Shown here: positions 17,084 through 27,466 of the stretch, in pieces
Position numbering within the stretch: position 1 is the stretch's first letter
Layout of the letters: the number at the start of each line of letters is the position of its first letter
Assembly (NCBI GenBank): GCA_052034625.1
Contig: JBPOII010000005.1
Location: 16,161 to 80,160, forward strand
Length of the DNA: 64,000 bases
Origin: JAVBLP01 sp052034625
GTDB lineage: Bacteria > Elusimicrobiota > Endomicrobiia > Endomicrobiales > Endomicrobiaceae
Direction of reading: 5' to 3'
Made by a program: the position numbers and the translations under genes
The notes under the pieces: model-generated
Told to the model about the DNA's origin: nothing
Seen by the model: only the letters and a program-made list of their open reading frames with translations
Database searches by the model: none

Positions 17084-19144
17084 TTATAAAGATTTTTTTC
17101 TTTTTGATCTGACTGATTTTGGATTTTTTATATTAATGCTTTTACCTGATCTCATCGCTTTAAGTTCCAGCATTTTATCTCTCATAATAGCTGCCGTTTC
17201 AAAATCAAGATTATCTGCGGCATCTTTCATTTTTCCTTCAATTTCTTTGATTATCCCGTCAATATTTTTTGGCGTTATCTTATAATCAAGCTGCTGTTCA
17301 GCCATAAGCCGTGTTGTAGATTCTTGTCTTGAAATGTTCTGGAATTCATCAAGTTCGTGTACGGCTTTGATAATGGATTTTGGAGTTATATTATTTTTTT
17401 TATTATATTCAAGCTGTTTATTACGTCTGCGGCTCATCTCTTTTAAGGCTCTTTGCATAGAGCCCGTCATAGTATCGGCGTAAAATATGACTCTTCCGTC
17501 AACATTTCTCGCTGCCCTTCCGCATATCTGTATCAGAGTGGTCTCAGAGCGTAAAAAACCTTCTTTATCAGCATCTAAAATAGCCACAAGCGACACTTCG
17601 GGAAGATCCAGACCTTCTCTTAACAGATTTATTCCGACAAGAACATCAAATTTACCAAGCCTGAGATTTTTTAATATCTCAATTCTTTCAAGAGTTTCTA
17701 TTTCTGAATGAAGATAGGCTACTTTAAAACCTTTTTCTTTAAGATAAGCTGCAAGGTCTTCCGACATCTTTTTTGTAAGAGTAGTAACAAGTGTACGCTG
17801 TTTTTTTGCAGCATTTTTTTCAATTTCGTTCATTAAGTCCTGTATCTGCCCTTCAATAGGCCTTATAATAACTTCCGGATCCACAAGACCGGTAGGGCGT
17901 ATGATAAGGTCTACAATATTTTCTTTACTGCGGGCAAGTTCATAAGGTCCAGGTGTAGCAGATACCATCATAAACTTTCTTATAAGTTTCTCATATTCCT
18001 GGAATTTCAAAGGTCTATTATCCAATGCAGAAGGAAGCCTGAAACCGAAATCTACAAGAGTCTGTTTTCTGCTTCTGTCGCCTTCATACATACCTCTCAC
18101 CTGAGGCAGAGAAATATGCGATTCATCAGCTATCATCAGATAATCGTCATTATCCTCAAGAAAATAATCTATAAGTGTTGTAGGTCTTGTTCCTGGAGGA
18201 TTTCCTGATAAATGTCTTGAATAGTTCTCTACTCCGGCACAAGTCCCGGTTTCTCTCAGCATTTCCATATCATATTTCGTTCTTTGTAACAGCCTTTGTG
18301 CTTCCAAAAGTTTGTTTTGAGATTTTAAAACATCAAGGCGTTCATCTAGTTCAGCTTGTATAGTAATGAGAGCATTTTCGATTTTTTCACGGCTTGTAAC
18401 AAAAAGTTTGGCAGGATATATATATGATTTTTGTTTTTTTAATATAACTTCACCTGTAAGAGGTTTGAACTCCTTTATACTTTCAACTGTATTGCCGTAA
18501 AACTCTACTCTTAATGCCGTTTCAAGATATGCCGGGAATATTTCTACCGTGTCGCCTTTAACCCTGAACATACCCCTTATGAACTCTATATCGCTTCTTT
18601 GATAATGGCTTTCTACAAGCTCTGTTAAAAGTTGCTGTCTGGATTTTTCGCTGCCGGCAATGATTTCTATAGACCTGTTTTGATAATCTTTCGGCGAACC
18701 GAGATTGTAAATGCATGAAACGGAAGCAACCACTACAACATCTTTTCTTTCAAGTAAAGATGTTGTAGCTTTAAGTCTTAGCCTGTCTATATGATCATTT
18801 ATTGAAGCGTCTTTTTCAATATATGTATCGCTTGAAGGTATATATGCTTCAGGCTGGTAATAATCATAATAAGAGATAAAATACTCAACAGCATTGTGTG
18901 GAAAAAATGATTTAAATTCGGCATAAGTCTGTGCAGCTAATATTTTATTTGGAGACAAAATTATAGTCGGTTTTTGCAGTCTTTCGATGACATTTGCCAT
19001 AACAAATGTTTTGCCTGATCCGGTAACTCCAAGCAGAATCTGTGAATTCTTCCCGTTCTTATAATTTTTGCAAAGCTGCTCTATTGCCTCCGGCTGATCG
19101 CCTGACGGTTTAAATTTTGATACTAATTTAAACTTGTTTTCCAT
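17084..19144 (-). CDS. uvrB: Excinuclease ABC subunit B
   Basis: 686 residues, full length. Walker A GVTGSGKT (39-46), the DNA-gripping beta-hairpin region YYDYYQPEAY (~92-101), ADESH in motif II, QICGRAARN in motif VI, and a C-terminal UVR domain (~635-668) for UvrC contact are all present. UvrB is the damage-verifying helicase of nucleotide excision repair, loaded by UvrA and cut by UvrC; neither partner is in the window. It starts one base after surE ends, so it is probably expressed with the cell-wall genes upstream. Confidence 0.97.
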   Translation of the reverse strand: MENKFKLVSKFKPSGDQPEAIEQLCKNYKNGKNSQILLGVTGSGKTFVMANVIERLQKPTIILSPNKILAAQTYAEFKSFFPHNAVEYFISYYDYYQPEAYIPSSDTYIEKDASINDHIDRLRLKATTSLLERKDVVVVASVSCIYNLGSPKDYQNRSIEIIAGSEKSRQQLLTELVESHYQRSDIEFIRGMFRVKGDTVEIFPAYLETALRVEFYGNTVESIKEFKPLTGEVILKKQKSYIYPAKLFVTSREKIENALITIQAELDERLDVLKSQNKLLEAQRLLQRTKYDMEMLRETGTCAGVENYSRHLSGNPPGTRPTTLIDYFLEDNDDYLMIADESHISLPQVRGMYEGDRSRKQTLVDFGFRLPSALDNRPLKFQEYEKLIRKFMMVSATPGPYELARSKENIVDLIIRPTGLVDPEVIIRPIEGQIQDLMNEIEKNAAKKQRTLVTTLTKKMSEDLAAYLKEKGFKVAYLHSEIETLERIEILKNLRLGKFDVLVGINLLREGLDLPEVSLVAILDADKEGFLRSETTLIQICGRAARNVDGRVIFYADTMTGSMQRALKEMSRRRNKQLEYNKKNNITPKSIIKAVHELDEFQNISRQESTTRLMAEQQLDYKITPKNIDGIIKEIEGKMKDAADNLDFETAAIMRDKMLELKAMRSGKSINIKNPKSVRSKRKKSL

Positions 19145-19145
19145 T

Positions 19146-19874
19146 TTATAGTTTTAACTTTTTTACCTGTTCAAAATTTGTCTGATCAAGTTGAATAGGT
19201 GTTATTGATATATAGCCGCGTTCAACCATATATATATCGGAACCTATATTTTTTCCGCCTGAAACATATCTTCCAGAAAGTTTATAGTAGAAGTTCCCTT
19301 TTTTATCGATGACAGTTTCAATATTTTCATCATATTGTCTTAATCCGAGAGGTACAATTTTAACACCTTTATACTGTCTGGGAATATTAATATTAAGGCA
19401 TACGCTTTTATAATATTTTTTTCTTTTAAGGATTTTTTCCGCTATTTTTCTTGTGGCAATAGCGGCTCCTTCATAATCCTGTGCATACATTTCTGCGGCA
19501 GAAACTGCCAATGAAGGTATGCCTTTTAAAGCCCCCTCTCTTGCCGCAGCAACAGTTCCTGAATATATAACGTCCTGTCCTAAATTAGGACAGGTGTTTA
19601 TACCAGAAACAACAAGATCTATTTTGCCCTTCAAAAAAGAATAAAGCCCGTACTTTACGCAATCTGCCGGAGTTCCGCCTTTAATCGCATAAAAATCCTT
19701 TTCGATCTTTTCCGCTTTTTTAAATTTAGCAAGAGTTATGCCGTGTCCAGTGCCTGACATTTGGCCTTTTGGAACTATTACATATATCTTTCCTAACTTT
19801 GAAAGTTCTTTTATTAAAGGGCGCAGTCCCGGTCCTTTAACTCCGTCATCATTTGATATTAAAATCTTATGCAT
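19146..19874 (-). CDS. surE: 5'/3'-nucleotidase SurE
   Basis: 242 residues from the ATG at 19874, chosen over an in-frame GTG six bases earlier because AAGGA is spaced correctly only for the ATG. SNDDGVKGPG (metal-binding Asp pair) and SGINTCPNLGQDVIYSGTV are the SurE signatures. SurE is a cytosolic metal-dependent nucleoside monophosphate phosphatase. The start overlaps the end of murG by 8 bases. Its place where murC or murB would often stand is unusual. Confidence 0.94.
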   Translation of the reverse strand: MHKILISNDDGVKGPGLRPLIKELSKLGKIYVIVPKGQMSGTGHGITLAKFKKAEKIEKDFYAIKGGTPADCVKYGLYSFLKGKIDLVVSGINTCPNLGQDVIYSGTVAAAREGALKGIPSLAVSAAEMYAQDYEGAAIATRKIAEKILKRKKYYKSVCLNINIPRQYKGVKIVPLGLRQYDENIETVIDKKGNFYYKLSGRYVSGGKNIGSDIYMVERGYISITPIQLDQTNFEQVKKLKL

Positions 19875-20937
19875 TGTCACAGTCCTTTAATATTTTTTCA
19901 GATATTATTTCCTGGGGAAATATATACTTTTCTTTTTTTTCTTTTATTTTTTCAGAATTTTTCAGTTCTATTAAAACATCCTTAAGAATATCAGAACTAA
20001 GATCCTTCTCTTCTATTACGCATGCTTTTTTAGGATGTTCTATTTCCTTTGCATTAAATAATTGATGATTATCCGCAGCATAAGGATAAGGCACGAGCAC
20101 AGCAGGTTTATTCAAAACTATAAGCTCAAATACAGTTCCGGCTCCTGAACGGCATATAACAATATCCGCAGCGGCATATGCATAAGCAATATCATGCATA
20201 TAATTAAAGACATGATAGTATCTTTTCCCCTCGGCTTTTGCTTTTATTTCTTCATAATTTTTATTGCCGGTAATATGGAGTATCTGGATTTTTTCTTTAA
20301 CTGTTATCAATTCCACGGCATCAAAAGCTATTTCATTGAGTTTTGCAGCTCCAAGACTACCGCCGAATATCAATACTGTAAATATGTCTTTCTCAAGACC
20401 AAACCTTTCGACTCCTTGCTCTTTTGTCACAGAAAGTATATCTTTTCTTATAGGATATCCGGTAAAGAAAAGATTTTTCTTCTTAAAATATTTTTCAGAA
20501 CTTCGAAAGCTTATAAATGTTTCAGAACAAAATCTGTTGAGAAATCTATTTGCGACTCCCGGAATACTGTTTTGCTCGTGTATATATGTTCTTTTGCCGA
20601 GAAGTTTTCCTGCAATAATTACAGGCACGGAAAGATATCCGCCCATGCCTAAAACAGCATCGGGTTTATTTTTTAATATGTATTTTATAGATACAAAAAT
20701 TGAAAACATTGTATTAAAACAAAATTTTATGAAAGAAAATGAAAGTTTTCTCGGCATACCTGACATATTGAGAGTAATATAATTAAATCCGCTGTTTTTT
20801 ATTATTTGAGCGGAAGCGGTATTATTACTTAGAAAGAATACCGGTTTACATCCAAGTTCTTTAAGTTCTTCCGCAACGGCAATACCAGGATAAATATGTC
20901 CGCCGGTTCCGCTTGCCGCAATTATTATTTTTTTCAT
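19867..20937 (-). CDS. murG: UDP-GlcNAc--lipid I GlcNAc transferase MurG
   Basis: 356 residues. SGTGGHIYPG at 9-18 is the first G-loop, GMGGYLSVPV and HEQNSIPG follow, FGGSLGAAKLN marks the second domain, and CRSGAGTVFEL carries the UDP-GlcNAc site. MurG adds GlcNAc to lipid I at the inner membrane to form lipid II. One base separates it from ftsW. Confidence 0.97.
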   Translation of the reverse strand: MKKIIIAASGTGGHIYPGIAVAEELKELGCKPVFFLSNNTASAQIIKNSGFNYITLNMSGMPRKLSFSFIKFCFNTMFSIFVSIKYILKNKPDAVLGMGGYLSVPVIIAGKLLGKRTYIHEQNSIPGVANRFLNRFCSETFISFRSSEKYFKKKNLFFTGYPIRKDILSVTKEQGVERFGLEKDIFTVLIFGGSLGAAKLNEIAFDAVELITVKEKIQILHITGNKNYEEIKAKAEGKRYYHVFNYMHDIAYAYAAADIVICRSGAGTVFELIVLNKPAVLVPYPYAADNHQLFNAKEIEHPKKACVIEEKDLSSDILKDVLIELKNSEKIKEKKEKYIFPQEIISEKILKDCDNA

Positions 20938-20938
20938 T

Positions 20939-22039
20939 TTAACCCTTTCCTCTATACTGAGATAGATTTATCAGTATTCCTACAGATGCCATCATTATAA
21001 CAAGGGATGTGCCTCCGAAAGATATGAACGGTAAAGATAATCCTTTTGGTGGCAATATTCCTGTCGCACCTGCAAGATTTATAAAAGCCTGAAAAACTAT
21101 AAGCAAAGTGATACCTAAGGCAAGATATTCAGAAAAATCATCAGGAGCATTTTTACTTATCTTCATACCTTTAAAAAAAATAAATAAAAAGAATAAAATT
21201 ACACCGGACGCCCCCCAAAAACCGAGTTCTTCTCCAACTATCGGGAAAATAAAATCAGTATGTGCTTCAGGTAAGTACATCAATTTCATATCACTTTTAC
21301 CGAGTCCTTTTCCAAAAAAACCTCCCGAACCTAAAGCATACAATGATTGTTTTATCTGATATGATGCCGCATCTATATTTATAAAAGAATTTAGATAATC
21401 CTTAAATCTTGTAAGTCTATAAGGCTGTCTTATTATCTCAATAGCGACCATCAGCGATCCTGAAACAAAAAGTGCTGCCACTGCCTGCATTTTTATACCT
21501 GCACAAAACAGCATTGTAAAACATACAAGTGCGATTAAGACGGGGGCACCCAGATCAGGCTCTAAAGCTATAGGAATAAGCATTAGTGCTAAAAAGACCA
21601 GCGGAGCTATAAGTCCATTCCACTCTGATATAAGATTTTTTTTACGGGATATAAAATCCGCTATCATTATGACCATCACAATCTTTGCCAATTCCGAAGG
21701 TTGAAAGCTGAAAAAACCGAAATCAAACCATCTTTTTGCACCGCCTCTTATAACACCGAAGAACAAAACGGCAATAACAGCTATCAATGTTATCAAATAA
21801 AATACTTTTGCATATTTCTTGTAAAATCTGTAATTTATTAGAAAAGCGGTAATGAACATCGCGGAAAAACCTATCGCTATCCAGATAATCTGTTTTAAAA
21901 AGAACATATAAGGACTTGACCATCTTACATCGGCCATTACAACACTTGAAGAAAAAACCATCGCTGTACCGAAAATAACGGCAAGTACAATGACAGAAAG
22001 CATTGTGAGATCATATTTTTTTATATCTAAACCGAACAT
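20939..22039 (-). CDS. ftsW: SEDS lipid II polymerase/division protein FtsW
   Basis: 366 residues from the ATG at 22039. A TTG 18 bases upstream is also in frame, but it overlaps the likely GGAG ribosome binding site. About ten membrane segments are visible, with SFQPSELAKIVMV, LEPDLGAP and GEELGFWGA, the SEDS motifs around the catalytic Asp, and a late SFGGTSL. Its place between murD and murG and next to the ftsI block identifies FtsW rather than RodA. It polymerises lipid II at the septum together with the FtsI transpeptidase. Confidence 0.95.
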   Translation of the reverse strand: MFGLDIKKYDLTMLSVIVLAVIFGTAMVFSSSVVMADVRWSSPYMFFLKQIIWIAIGFSAMFITAFLINYRFYKKYAKVFYLITLIAVIAVLFFGVIRGGAKRWFDFGFFSFQPSELAKIVMVIMIADFISRKKNLISEWNGLIAPLVFLALMLIPIALEPDLGAPVLIALVCFTMLFCAGIKMQAVAALFVSGSLMVAIEIIRQPYRLTRFKDYLNSFINIDAASYQIKQSLYALGSGGFFGKGLGKSDMKLMYLPEAHTDFIFPIVGEELGFWGASGVILFFLFIFFKGMKISKNAPDDFSEYLALGITLLIVFQAFINLAGATGILPPKGLSLPFISFGGTSLVIMMASVGILINLSQYRGKG

Positions 22040-22115
22040 ATTTTTTATTTTCTCCAAAGATTTTACTTAAATCCAGCAGAACATCATATTTTTAATGCGG
22101 TTTTGTAATAAAACC

Positions 22116-23438
22116 TCATTTCAAACTTAAAACAATATCTTTAAATATTTTCCCTCTTTCCTCAAAATTTGCAAATTGATCGAAAGAAGCACAGGCAGGA
22201 GAAAGAAGAATTATATCACCTGAACGAGCTAAATTAAAAGCATCATTAACAGCTTTATGAATATTTCCAGATTCAATAAATTTGTCATATTCCGGAAAAG
22301 AGCTTCTGATTATCTTAGATGCTTCACCTATCAATAAAATATTTTTTACTCTTTCTTTTATAAGTTTTTCCAAAGGTTTATAAGGAGCACCTTTATCCAA
22401 TCCTCCCATTATAAGAAGAATATTGCCGTCAAATGCTTCAAGAGCAACCCTCGTAGAATCGACATTAGTTGATTTTGAATCATTATAGAACTTAATACCA
22501 TTCATCTCTTTTACGAATTCTATGCGGTGTTCAACACCTTTATAAGAAGATATTACTTTTTCTATAGTTTTAGATTCTATTCCGGCACAAAAAGCAGCAG
22601 CAGCAGCAGCAAGAATGTTCTCAATATTATGCATACCGACTATATTTATCTTAGGTTTGAGTAAGATCTTTTTAGAATTTATTTTTATTATTATGTTACC
22701 ATTATCATAAAATACGCCATTATTTAAAGGATATTTACTGAAAAATACTTTTTTTGCTCCGCTTTTTTCAGATATTTTTCTGCATATTTTATCATCATAA
22801 TTAAAAATGGCATAATCTTTCGGCTTCTGATTGATGAAAACATTTTCTTTAGCTTTTCTATAAGCAGCCATCGTTTTATGATGCTCAAGATGATCGGGAG
22901 TAATATTTAAGAGAACTGAAATATTCGGATGAAAATCTGGAGTGTCTTCAAGCTGGTAGCTTGAAAGCTCCATAGTTATAAAAGTATCGGATGTTGTTTT
23001 TAAAGATTTATCTGAAAGAGGATATCCTATATTTCCTGTAACTATTGAATCTTTGATTGCCGCTTTAATTATTTTAGATGTCAAATCGGTAGTAGTAGTT
23101 TTACCGTTTGTCCCTGTTATGGCTATAATCTTTTTATATTTTGTATTTGCAAGTGCAAAAGAAAGGTCGCTTATAACTTTTATTTTATTTTTTTTTGCTT
23201 TTTTAAGTATAGGAATGTCGGAATGAATACCGGGACTTTTTATTATTATATCGCATTTCAATATTTCATCTGTATGTTTAGAAAATTCGGTTTTTACTTT
23301 TTTATTTAAATTATTAACAATGTGCTCTTTGCCGCTATCACTTGCAAAAACTTCATAACCCAGTTTAACCGCAAGATTTGCCGCGGCGACTCCGCTTTTG
23401 CCAAGTCCTAATACGCCGATCTTTTTCACTTTATTCAT
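22116..23438 (-). CDS. murD: UDP-MurNAc-L-Ala--D-Glu ligase MurD
   Basis: 440 residues. The N-terminal Rossmann motif GLGKSGVAAA binds the UDP substrate, AITGTNGKTTT is the ATP P-loop, LNITPDHLEHH and FYNDSKSTN follow in the order of MurD. Cytosolic step adding D-Glu. It precedes ftsW with a 76-base gap to the chosen ftsW start; I see no promoter or terminator in that gap. Confidence 0.97.
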   Translation of the reverse strand: MNKVKKIGVLGLGKSGVAAANLAVKLGYEVFASDSGKEHIVNNLNKKVKTEFSKHTDEILKCDIIIKSPGIHSDIPILKKAKKNKIKVISDLSFALANTKYKKIIAITGTNGKTTTTDLTSKIIKAAIKDSIVTGNIGYPLSDKSLKTTSDTFITMELSSYQLEDTPDFHPNISVLLNITPDHLEHHKTMAAYRKAKENVFINQKPKDYAIFNYDDKICRKISEKSGAKKVFFSKYPLNNGVFYDNGNIIIKINSKKILLKPKINIVGMHNIENILAAAAAAFCAGIESKTIEKVISSYKGVEHRIEFVKEMNGIKFYNDSKSTNVDSTRVALEAFDGNILLIMGGLDKGAPYKPLEKLIKERVKNILLIGEASKIIRSSFPEYDKFIESGNIHKAVNDAFNLARSGDIILLSPACASFDQFANFEERGKIFKDIVLSLK

Positions 23439-23442
23439 TTTC

Positions 23443-24528
23443 TCACCTCAGCTTAAGGGAAGCAAATGAAATGATCGCAAGTATTATACCTATTATCCAA
23501 AAACGGATAGTTACTTTCGTTTCGGAAAGCCCCTTAATTTCAAAGTGATGGTGCAGAGGTGCCATTTTAAAAAGCCTTTTTTTGGTTTTTTTATATATAG
23601 AGACTTGTAGCAGAACAGAAAGAGCTTCTGCTACAAAAACACCGCCAATTATAACAAGAATAAGTTCCTGTTTTATAAAAACAGCACTCATTCCAAGTAC
23701 GCCACCGAGGAATAAACTTCCGGTATCGCCCATAAAAACCTCAGCCGGATGAGAATTATACCATAAGAATCCAAGCCCTGCCCCGACAATAGCTGCAAGA
23801 AAAACAGAAATCTCTCCTGCACCTTGCACAGGCACGATTTTCAGATAATTCGCTATCTTATAATGTCCTGCGAAATATGCAAATAAAGCTAGTGAAAAAG
23901 CAGCAATTAGAATATTTCCTATCGCAAGACCGTCCAAACCGTCTGTAAGATTAACTGCATTTGAACTCCCGACTATAATAATAATCACAAAAACTATATA
24001 GAAAAATGAGAAATCAATGAAAAAGCTTTTCAGATAAGGAATATTTACAAGAGTGGCATACTCCGGGTTTGAAGGGAAAAAACTTAAATACGCAGCAGCA
24101 GCGGCGGCAAAGATAGTTTGTCCAAACAGCTTAGATTTTGCCGACAGTCCTTCAGAGTTCTTCTTTTTTAATTTAAGATAATCATCCATGAAACCTAAAA
24201 GCCCAAGCCATATTGTACCTGCAAAAAGCCATATTATAAATCTATTATCAAGTCTTGCCCATAAAAGCACGGAGATAACTATGGATAAAAGTATAAGTAT
24301 ACCTCCCATGGTAGGAGTGCCTGTCTTGGATTGATGCGTTGACGGACCGTCGCTTCTTACAGTCTGTCCAATCTTCCAATTTCTAAGTTTTCTAATAACA
24401 AAAGGACCTGCAAAAAGACATATCAGCAAACTGGTAAGAACAGCACCCCCTGCTCTAAAAGTAATATATTGAAAAATATTGAATGGTGAAAACAAATCGC
24501 TAAACTGGTAAAAGATATGATAAAACAC
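23443..24528 (-). CDS. mraY: Phospho-MurNAc-pentapeptide transferase MraY
   Basis: 361 residues, ~10 membrane helices. GTPTMGG, NLTDGLDGLAIG (catalytic aspartates) and APLHHHFE are diagnostic. MraY moves phospho-MurNAc-pentapeptide onto undecaprenyl phosphate, forming lipid I. Start is GTG, with AAGGA upstream, and shares one base with the murF stop (TAGTG), so translation is probably coupled. Confidence 0.97.
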   Translation of the reverse strand: MFYHIFYQFSDLFSPFNIFQYITFRAGGAVLTSLLICLFAGPFVIRKLRNWKIGQTVRSDGPSTHQSKTGTPTMGGILILLSIVISVLLWARLDNRFIIWLFAGTIWLGLLGFMDDYLKLKKKNSEGLSAKSKLFGQTIFAAAAAAYLSFFPSNPEYATLVNIPYLKSFFIDFSFFYIVFVIIIIVGSSNAVNLTDGLDGLAIGNILIAAFSLALFAYFAGHYKIANYLKIVPVQGAGEISVFLAAIVGAGLGFLWYNSHPAEVFMGDTGSLFLGGVLGMSAVFIKQELILVIIGGVFVAEALSVLLQVSIYKKTKKRLFKMAPLHHHFEIKGLSETKVTIRFWIIGIILAIISFASLKLR

Positions 24529-25928
24529 TATTTTTTCCTTTGATCTAGAATATCAAGATATTTATTATAAACATCTTCAATCTTCATACTTCTTGAACCT
24601 TTGAACAAAAAAACTGAGTTCTGATTTACTGCCGCTGAATCAAGCATTTTGATAAGTTCTTCTTGGTTATCGGCATGAAAAACAAGTTTTTTATCTATAG
24701 CTTCTTTTATATGAATAGACTCCTGTCCGAGCAAATATACAGATTTAATTCTTTGTGTATTGATGAACTCACCGACCTCTTTATGATATCTGTTTGAGTT
24801 TTCTCCAAGTTCAAGCATATCGCCAAGAACCAGATTGATCTCTTTTTCCATATAAGTTTCACATACACCTTTAATTGCTTCTTTAACAGAAGAAGGATTT
24901 GCATTATACGCATCATTTATCAGAATAACGCCATTGCGTGCGATAGATGTCTCCATTCTCATAGTAGGAGGTAAAAATGTTTCAAGCCCCTCTTTGATCT
25001 CCTCAAGTGAAAATCCAAAACCAATTGCTACAGCTGCCGCCGCAAGAGAATTCATAATATTAAAACGCCCTTTAACCGGTAATGTTATGTTTATACTGTT
25101 ATTTCTGGCATGCAGCTCAAATCTGGGTTTATCTGCCCAAATTGTGATATTTTTTGCGAAAACATCAGCTCCGCCATAAAGAGCAAATGTTATGACATGC
25201 GGATAAGTTTTTGAAGGTACTCTCTTTAAAATTTCATCATCATTGTTTAAAACAATAAATCCGTCCGGCGAAATACTGTCAAAAAGTGCGCGTTTTTCTT
25301 TAAAAACGCCTTCGGGAGATCCGAATGTTTCAAGGTGAGAAAAACCTATATTCGTTATTATCCCGACATCAGGTTTAAGTATTTCAGAAAGTATCTTTAT
25401 TTCCCCTTGTAAAGAAGTTCCCATCTCAAAAACGGCATACGCCACATCAGAAGTTAGATTGAGCACTGACAACGGTAAACCGATTCTATTATTAAAATTA
25501 CCTTTATTACATATGGTTTTAGCTTTTTGATTCAATATTGAGTAGAGCATTTCTTTTGTTGTGGTTTTACCATTCGAACCAGTTATTCCAACGATCTTTG
25601 TTTGTTCAAAACGTGCTCTGTAGGCTTTAGCAAGATCTCCTAAAGCTTTTAATGTATCTTCAACTTTGATTATAGAAGGAAAACATGGAAAGGGTTTTGC
25701 AAAATCAGTATCATCGCGGGAGTAAATAATTCCTCCGACTTCTCTTTCAACAGCCTCTTTTATAAAATCGTGGCCGTCAAAATTTTTGCCTTTAATAGCA
25801 AAATAGAACTGGCCTTTTCTTACAGTTCTTGAGTCTATTGAAATGCTTCTTACAAGCATTTTAGGATCGCCGAGAAGAAATCTTCCATTTATGGCTTTTA
25901 CAAGGTCTTTAACATAAAATGATTCCAT
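24528..25928 (-). CDS. murF: UDP-MurNAc-tripeptide--D-Ala-D-Ala ligase MurF
   Basis: 466 residues, usual length. GITGSNGKTTTKEML is the P-loop, FEMGTSLQGEI and INDAYNANPSS are characteristic of MurF. It attaches D-Ala-D-Ala to complete the cytosolic pentapeptide precursor. Start and stop overlap murE and mraY by one base each (TAATG, TAGTG), a sign of tight coupling. Confidence 0.97.
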   Translation of the reverse strand: MESFYVKDLVKAINGRFLLGDPKMLVRSISIDSRTVRKGQFYFAIKGKNFDGHDFIKEAVEREVGGIIYSRDDTDFAKPFPCFPSIIKVEDTLKALGDLAKAYRARFEQTKIVGITGSNGKTTTKEMLYSILNQKAKTICNKGNFNNRIGLPLSVLNLTSDVAYAVFEMGTSLQGEIKILSEILKPDVGIITNIGFSHLETFGSPEGVFKEKRALFDSISPDGFIVLNNDDEILKRVPSKTYPHVITFALYGGADVFAKNITIWADKPRFELHARNNSINITLPVKGRFNIMNSLAAAAVAIGFGFSLEEIKEGLETFLPPTMRMETSIARNGVILINDAYNANPSSVKEAIKGVCETYMEKEINLVLGDMLELGENSNRYHKEVGEFINTQRIKSVYLLGQESIHIKEAIDKKLVFHADNQEELIKMLDSAAVNQNSVFLFKGSRSMKIEDVYNKYLDILDQRKK

Positions 25929-27463
25929 TAAAAATCGAACTCCTTTTGTTCTATCTGCTTAGCAGCGGCATCCTTTTGAATTTTACTTTTTAAAGAAATA
26001 TATTTTTCGGCAATTTCAATGTCGTTAAAATGAATTTTCTCTGTACCGAGCACTTGATACTTTTCATGACCTTTCCCGGCAAGTAATACTATATCGCCTT
26101 TATCGGCCATCATTACAGCTTCTTTTATTGCCTGTTCGCGGTCAACTATAACCTTATAATTCTTTTTACCTGCTCTCTTTATTCCAACTTCTATATCCAA
26201 TATGATCTGATTTGGATCTTCTGTCCTTGGATTATCCGAAGTAACAAAAACAAAATCGCTGTTTTCAACAGCAACCTTTCCCATAAGCGGTCTTTTTACT
26301 CTATCTCTGTCTCCGCCGCAACCGAAAACGGTTATAATACGTTTAGGGTTAATTCCTTTAAGAGCAGAAAGAACATTTTTTAAAGCATCATCAGTATGTG
26401 CGTAATCAACAACTACTTCAAAATCAAAATTTTCAGTATTTATTCTCTCAAGCCTTCCAGGGGCTTGTGCTGCATTATTCAAACCTTCGGCAATTTTTTC
26501 AAATGAAAGTCCGCAACATAAACAAATCGCAGCAGAAGCGAGAGCATTATAAACATTATGCAATCCTATATGGTTTATTGAGACCTTTTCCCTCTTGTCG
26601 TTTAAAGTCATTTCAAATCTGCTGCAGGACTTTTCAACAATAATATTTTCAGCTTTTAAATCGGCTTCCGCATTATCTTCAGCCGAATATAATTTTATTT
26701 CAGAATTAATATTGATTTTTGAAAGCTTTTTGCCATATTTATCATCAGCGTTTATTATAGCATACTTTTCATTGCTTTTTATATCTTTCCTAAGAGATGT
26801 AAACAATAAAGATTTTGCTTTAAAATAAGCATCCATATCTTTATGGAAATCAAGGTGGTCTTGAGTAAGATTAGTAAAAGCGGCAATATCAAAATCTATG
26901 CATTCAACTCTGTTAAGCATCAATGCATGTGATGATACCTCCATTACAATATACTTTATTCCATCATCAGCCATATCTCTCATCATTCTAAAGATATCTG
27001 CAGACTGCGGAGTTGTATTGGGCGCATCAAAAGTTTTACCTGCATATCTGTAGTTTACCGTTCCTATTACTCCGCACTTTATTCCGACGGAGGCAAGTAT
27101 ACTTTCAACAATATAAGTTATTGTAGTTTTACCATTGGTCCCTGTTATCCCTATTACAGTCATCTCTCTGTCAGGATGTCTGTAAAATTCAGCACTGAAA
27201 GCTGCCATAAACTTTAAAACATCTTCTACTTCTATCTGCGCTACAGGTAAATTATCAATTGTTTTATCGCAAATTATTACGGAAGCTCCTTTTGAAACAG
27301 CTTCATGAATATATTTACTTCCGTCAGTTTTACTGCCGTGCAAAGCAAAAAAAGCAAAATTTTTATCTATATTTCTTGAATCATAAGATATACCTTCGAC
27401 TTCAATATCTGTTTCTACAATATTTTTAAAACCAAGAGATCTTAGTATTTCATTTAGTTTCAT
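25928..27463 (-). CDS. murE: UDP-MurNAc-dipeptide--amino acid ligase MurE, DAP-type motif
   Basis: 511 residues. GITGTNGKTTITY is the P-loop, and the TSDNPRTEDP segment carries the DNPR motif that in this family selects meso-diaminopimelate rather than lysine. AGKGHEKYQV is the C-terminal signature. Predicts DAP-type murein, as expected for a Gram-negative cell. One-base overlap with murF; three bases after ftsI. Confidence 0.96.
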   Translation of the reverse strand: MKLNEILRSLGFKNIVETDIEVEGISYDSRNIDKNFAFFALHGSKTDGSKYIHEAVSKGASVIICDKTIDNLPVAQIEVEDVLKFMAAFSAEFYRHPDREMTVIGITGTNGKTTITYIVESILASVGIKCGVIGTVNYRYAGKTFDAPNTTPQSADIFRMMRDMADDGIKYIVMEVSSHALMLNRVECIDFDIAAFTNLTQDHLDFHKDMDAYFKAKSLLFTSLRKDIKSNEKYAIINADDKYGKKLSKININSEIKLYSAEDNAEADLKAENIIVEKSCSRFEMTLNDKREKVSINHIGLHNVYNALASAAICLCCGLSFEKIAEGLNNAAQAPGRLERINTENFDFEVVVDYAHTDDALKNVLSALKGINPKRIITVFGCGGDRDRVKRPLMGKVAVENSDFVFVTSDNPRTEDPNQIILDIEVGIKRAGKKNYKVIVDREQAIKEAVMMADKGDIVLLAGKGHEKYQVLGTEKIHFNDIEIAEKYISLKSKIQKDAAAKQIEQKEFDF

Positions 27464-27466
27464 ATC

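Noticed and set aside
20264..20782. Long plus-strand frame opposite murG
   Set aside because: It lies fully inside a well-supported gene on the other strand and shows no domain or start site.
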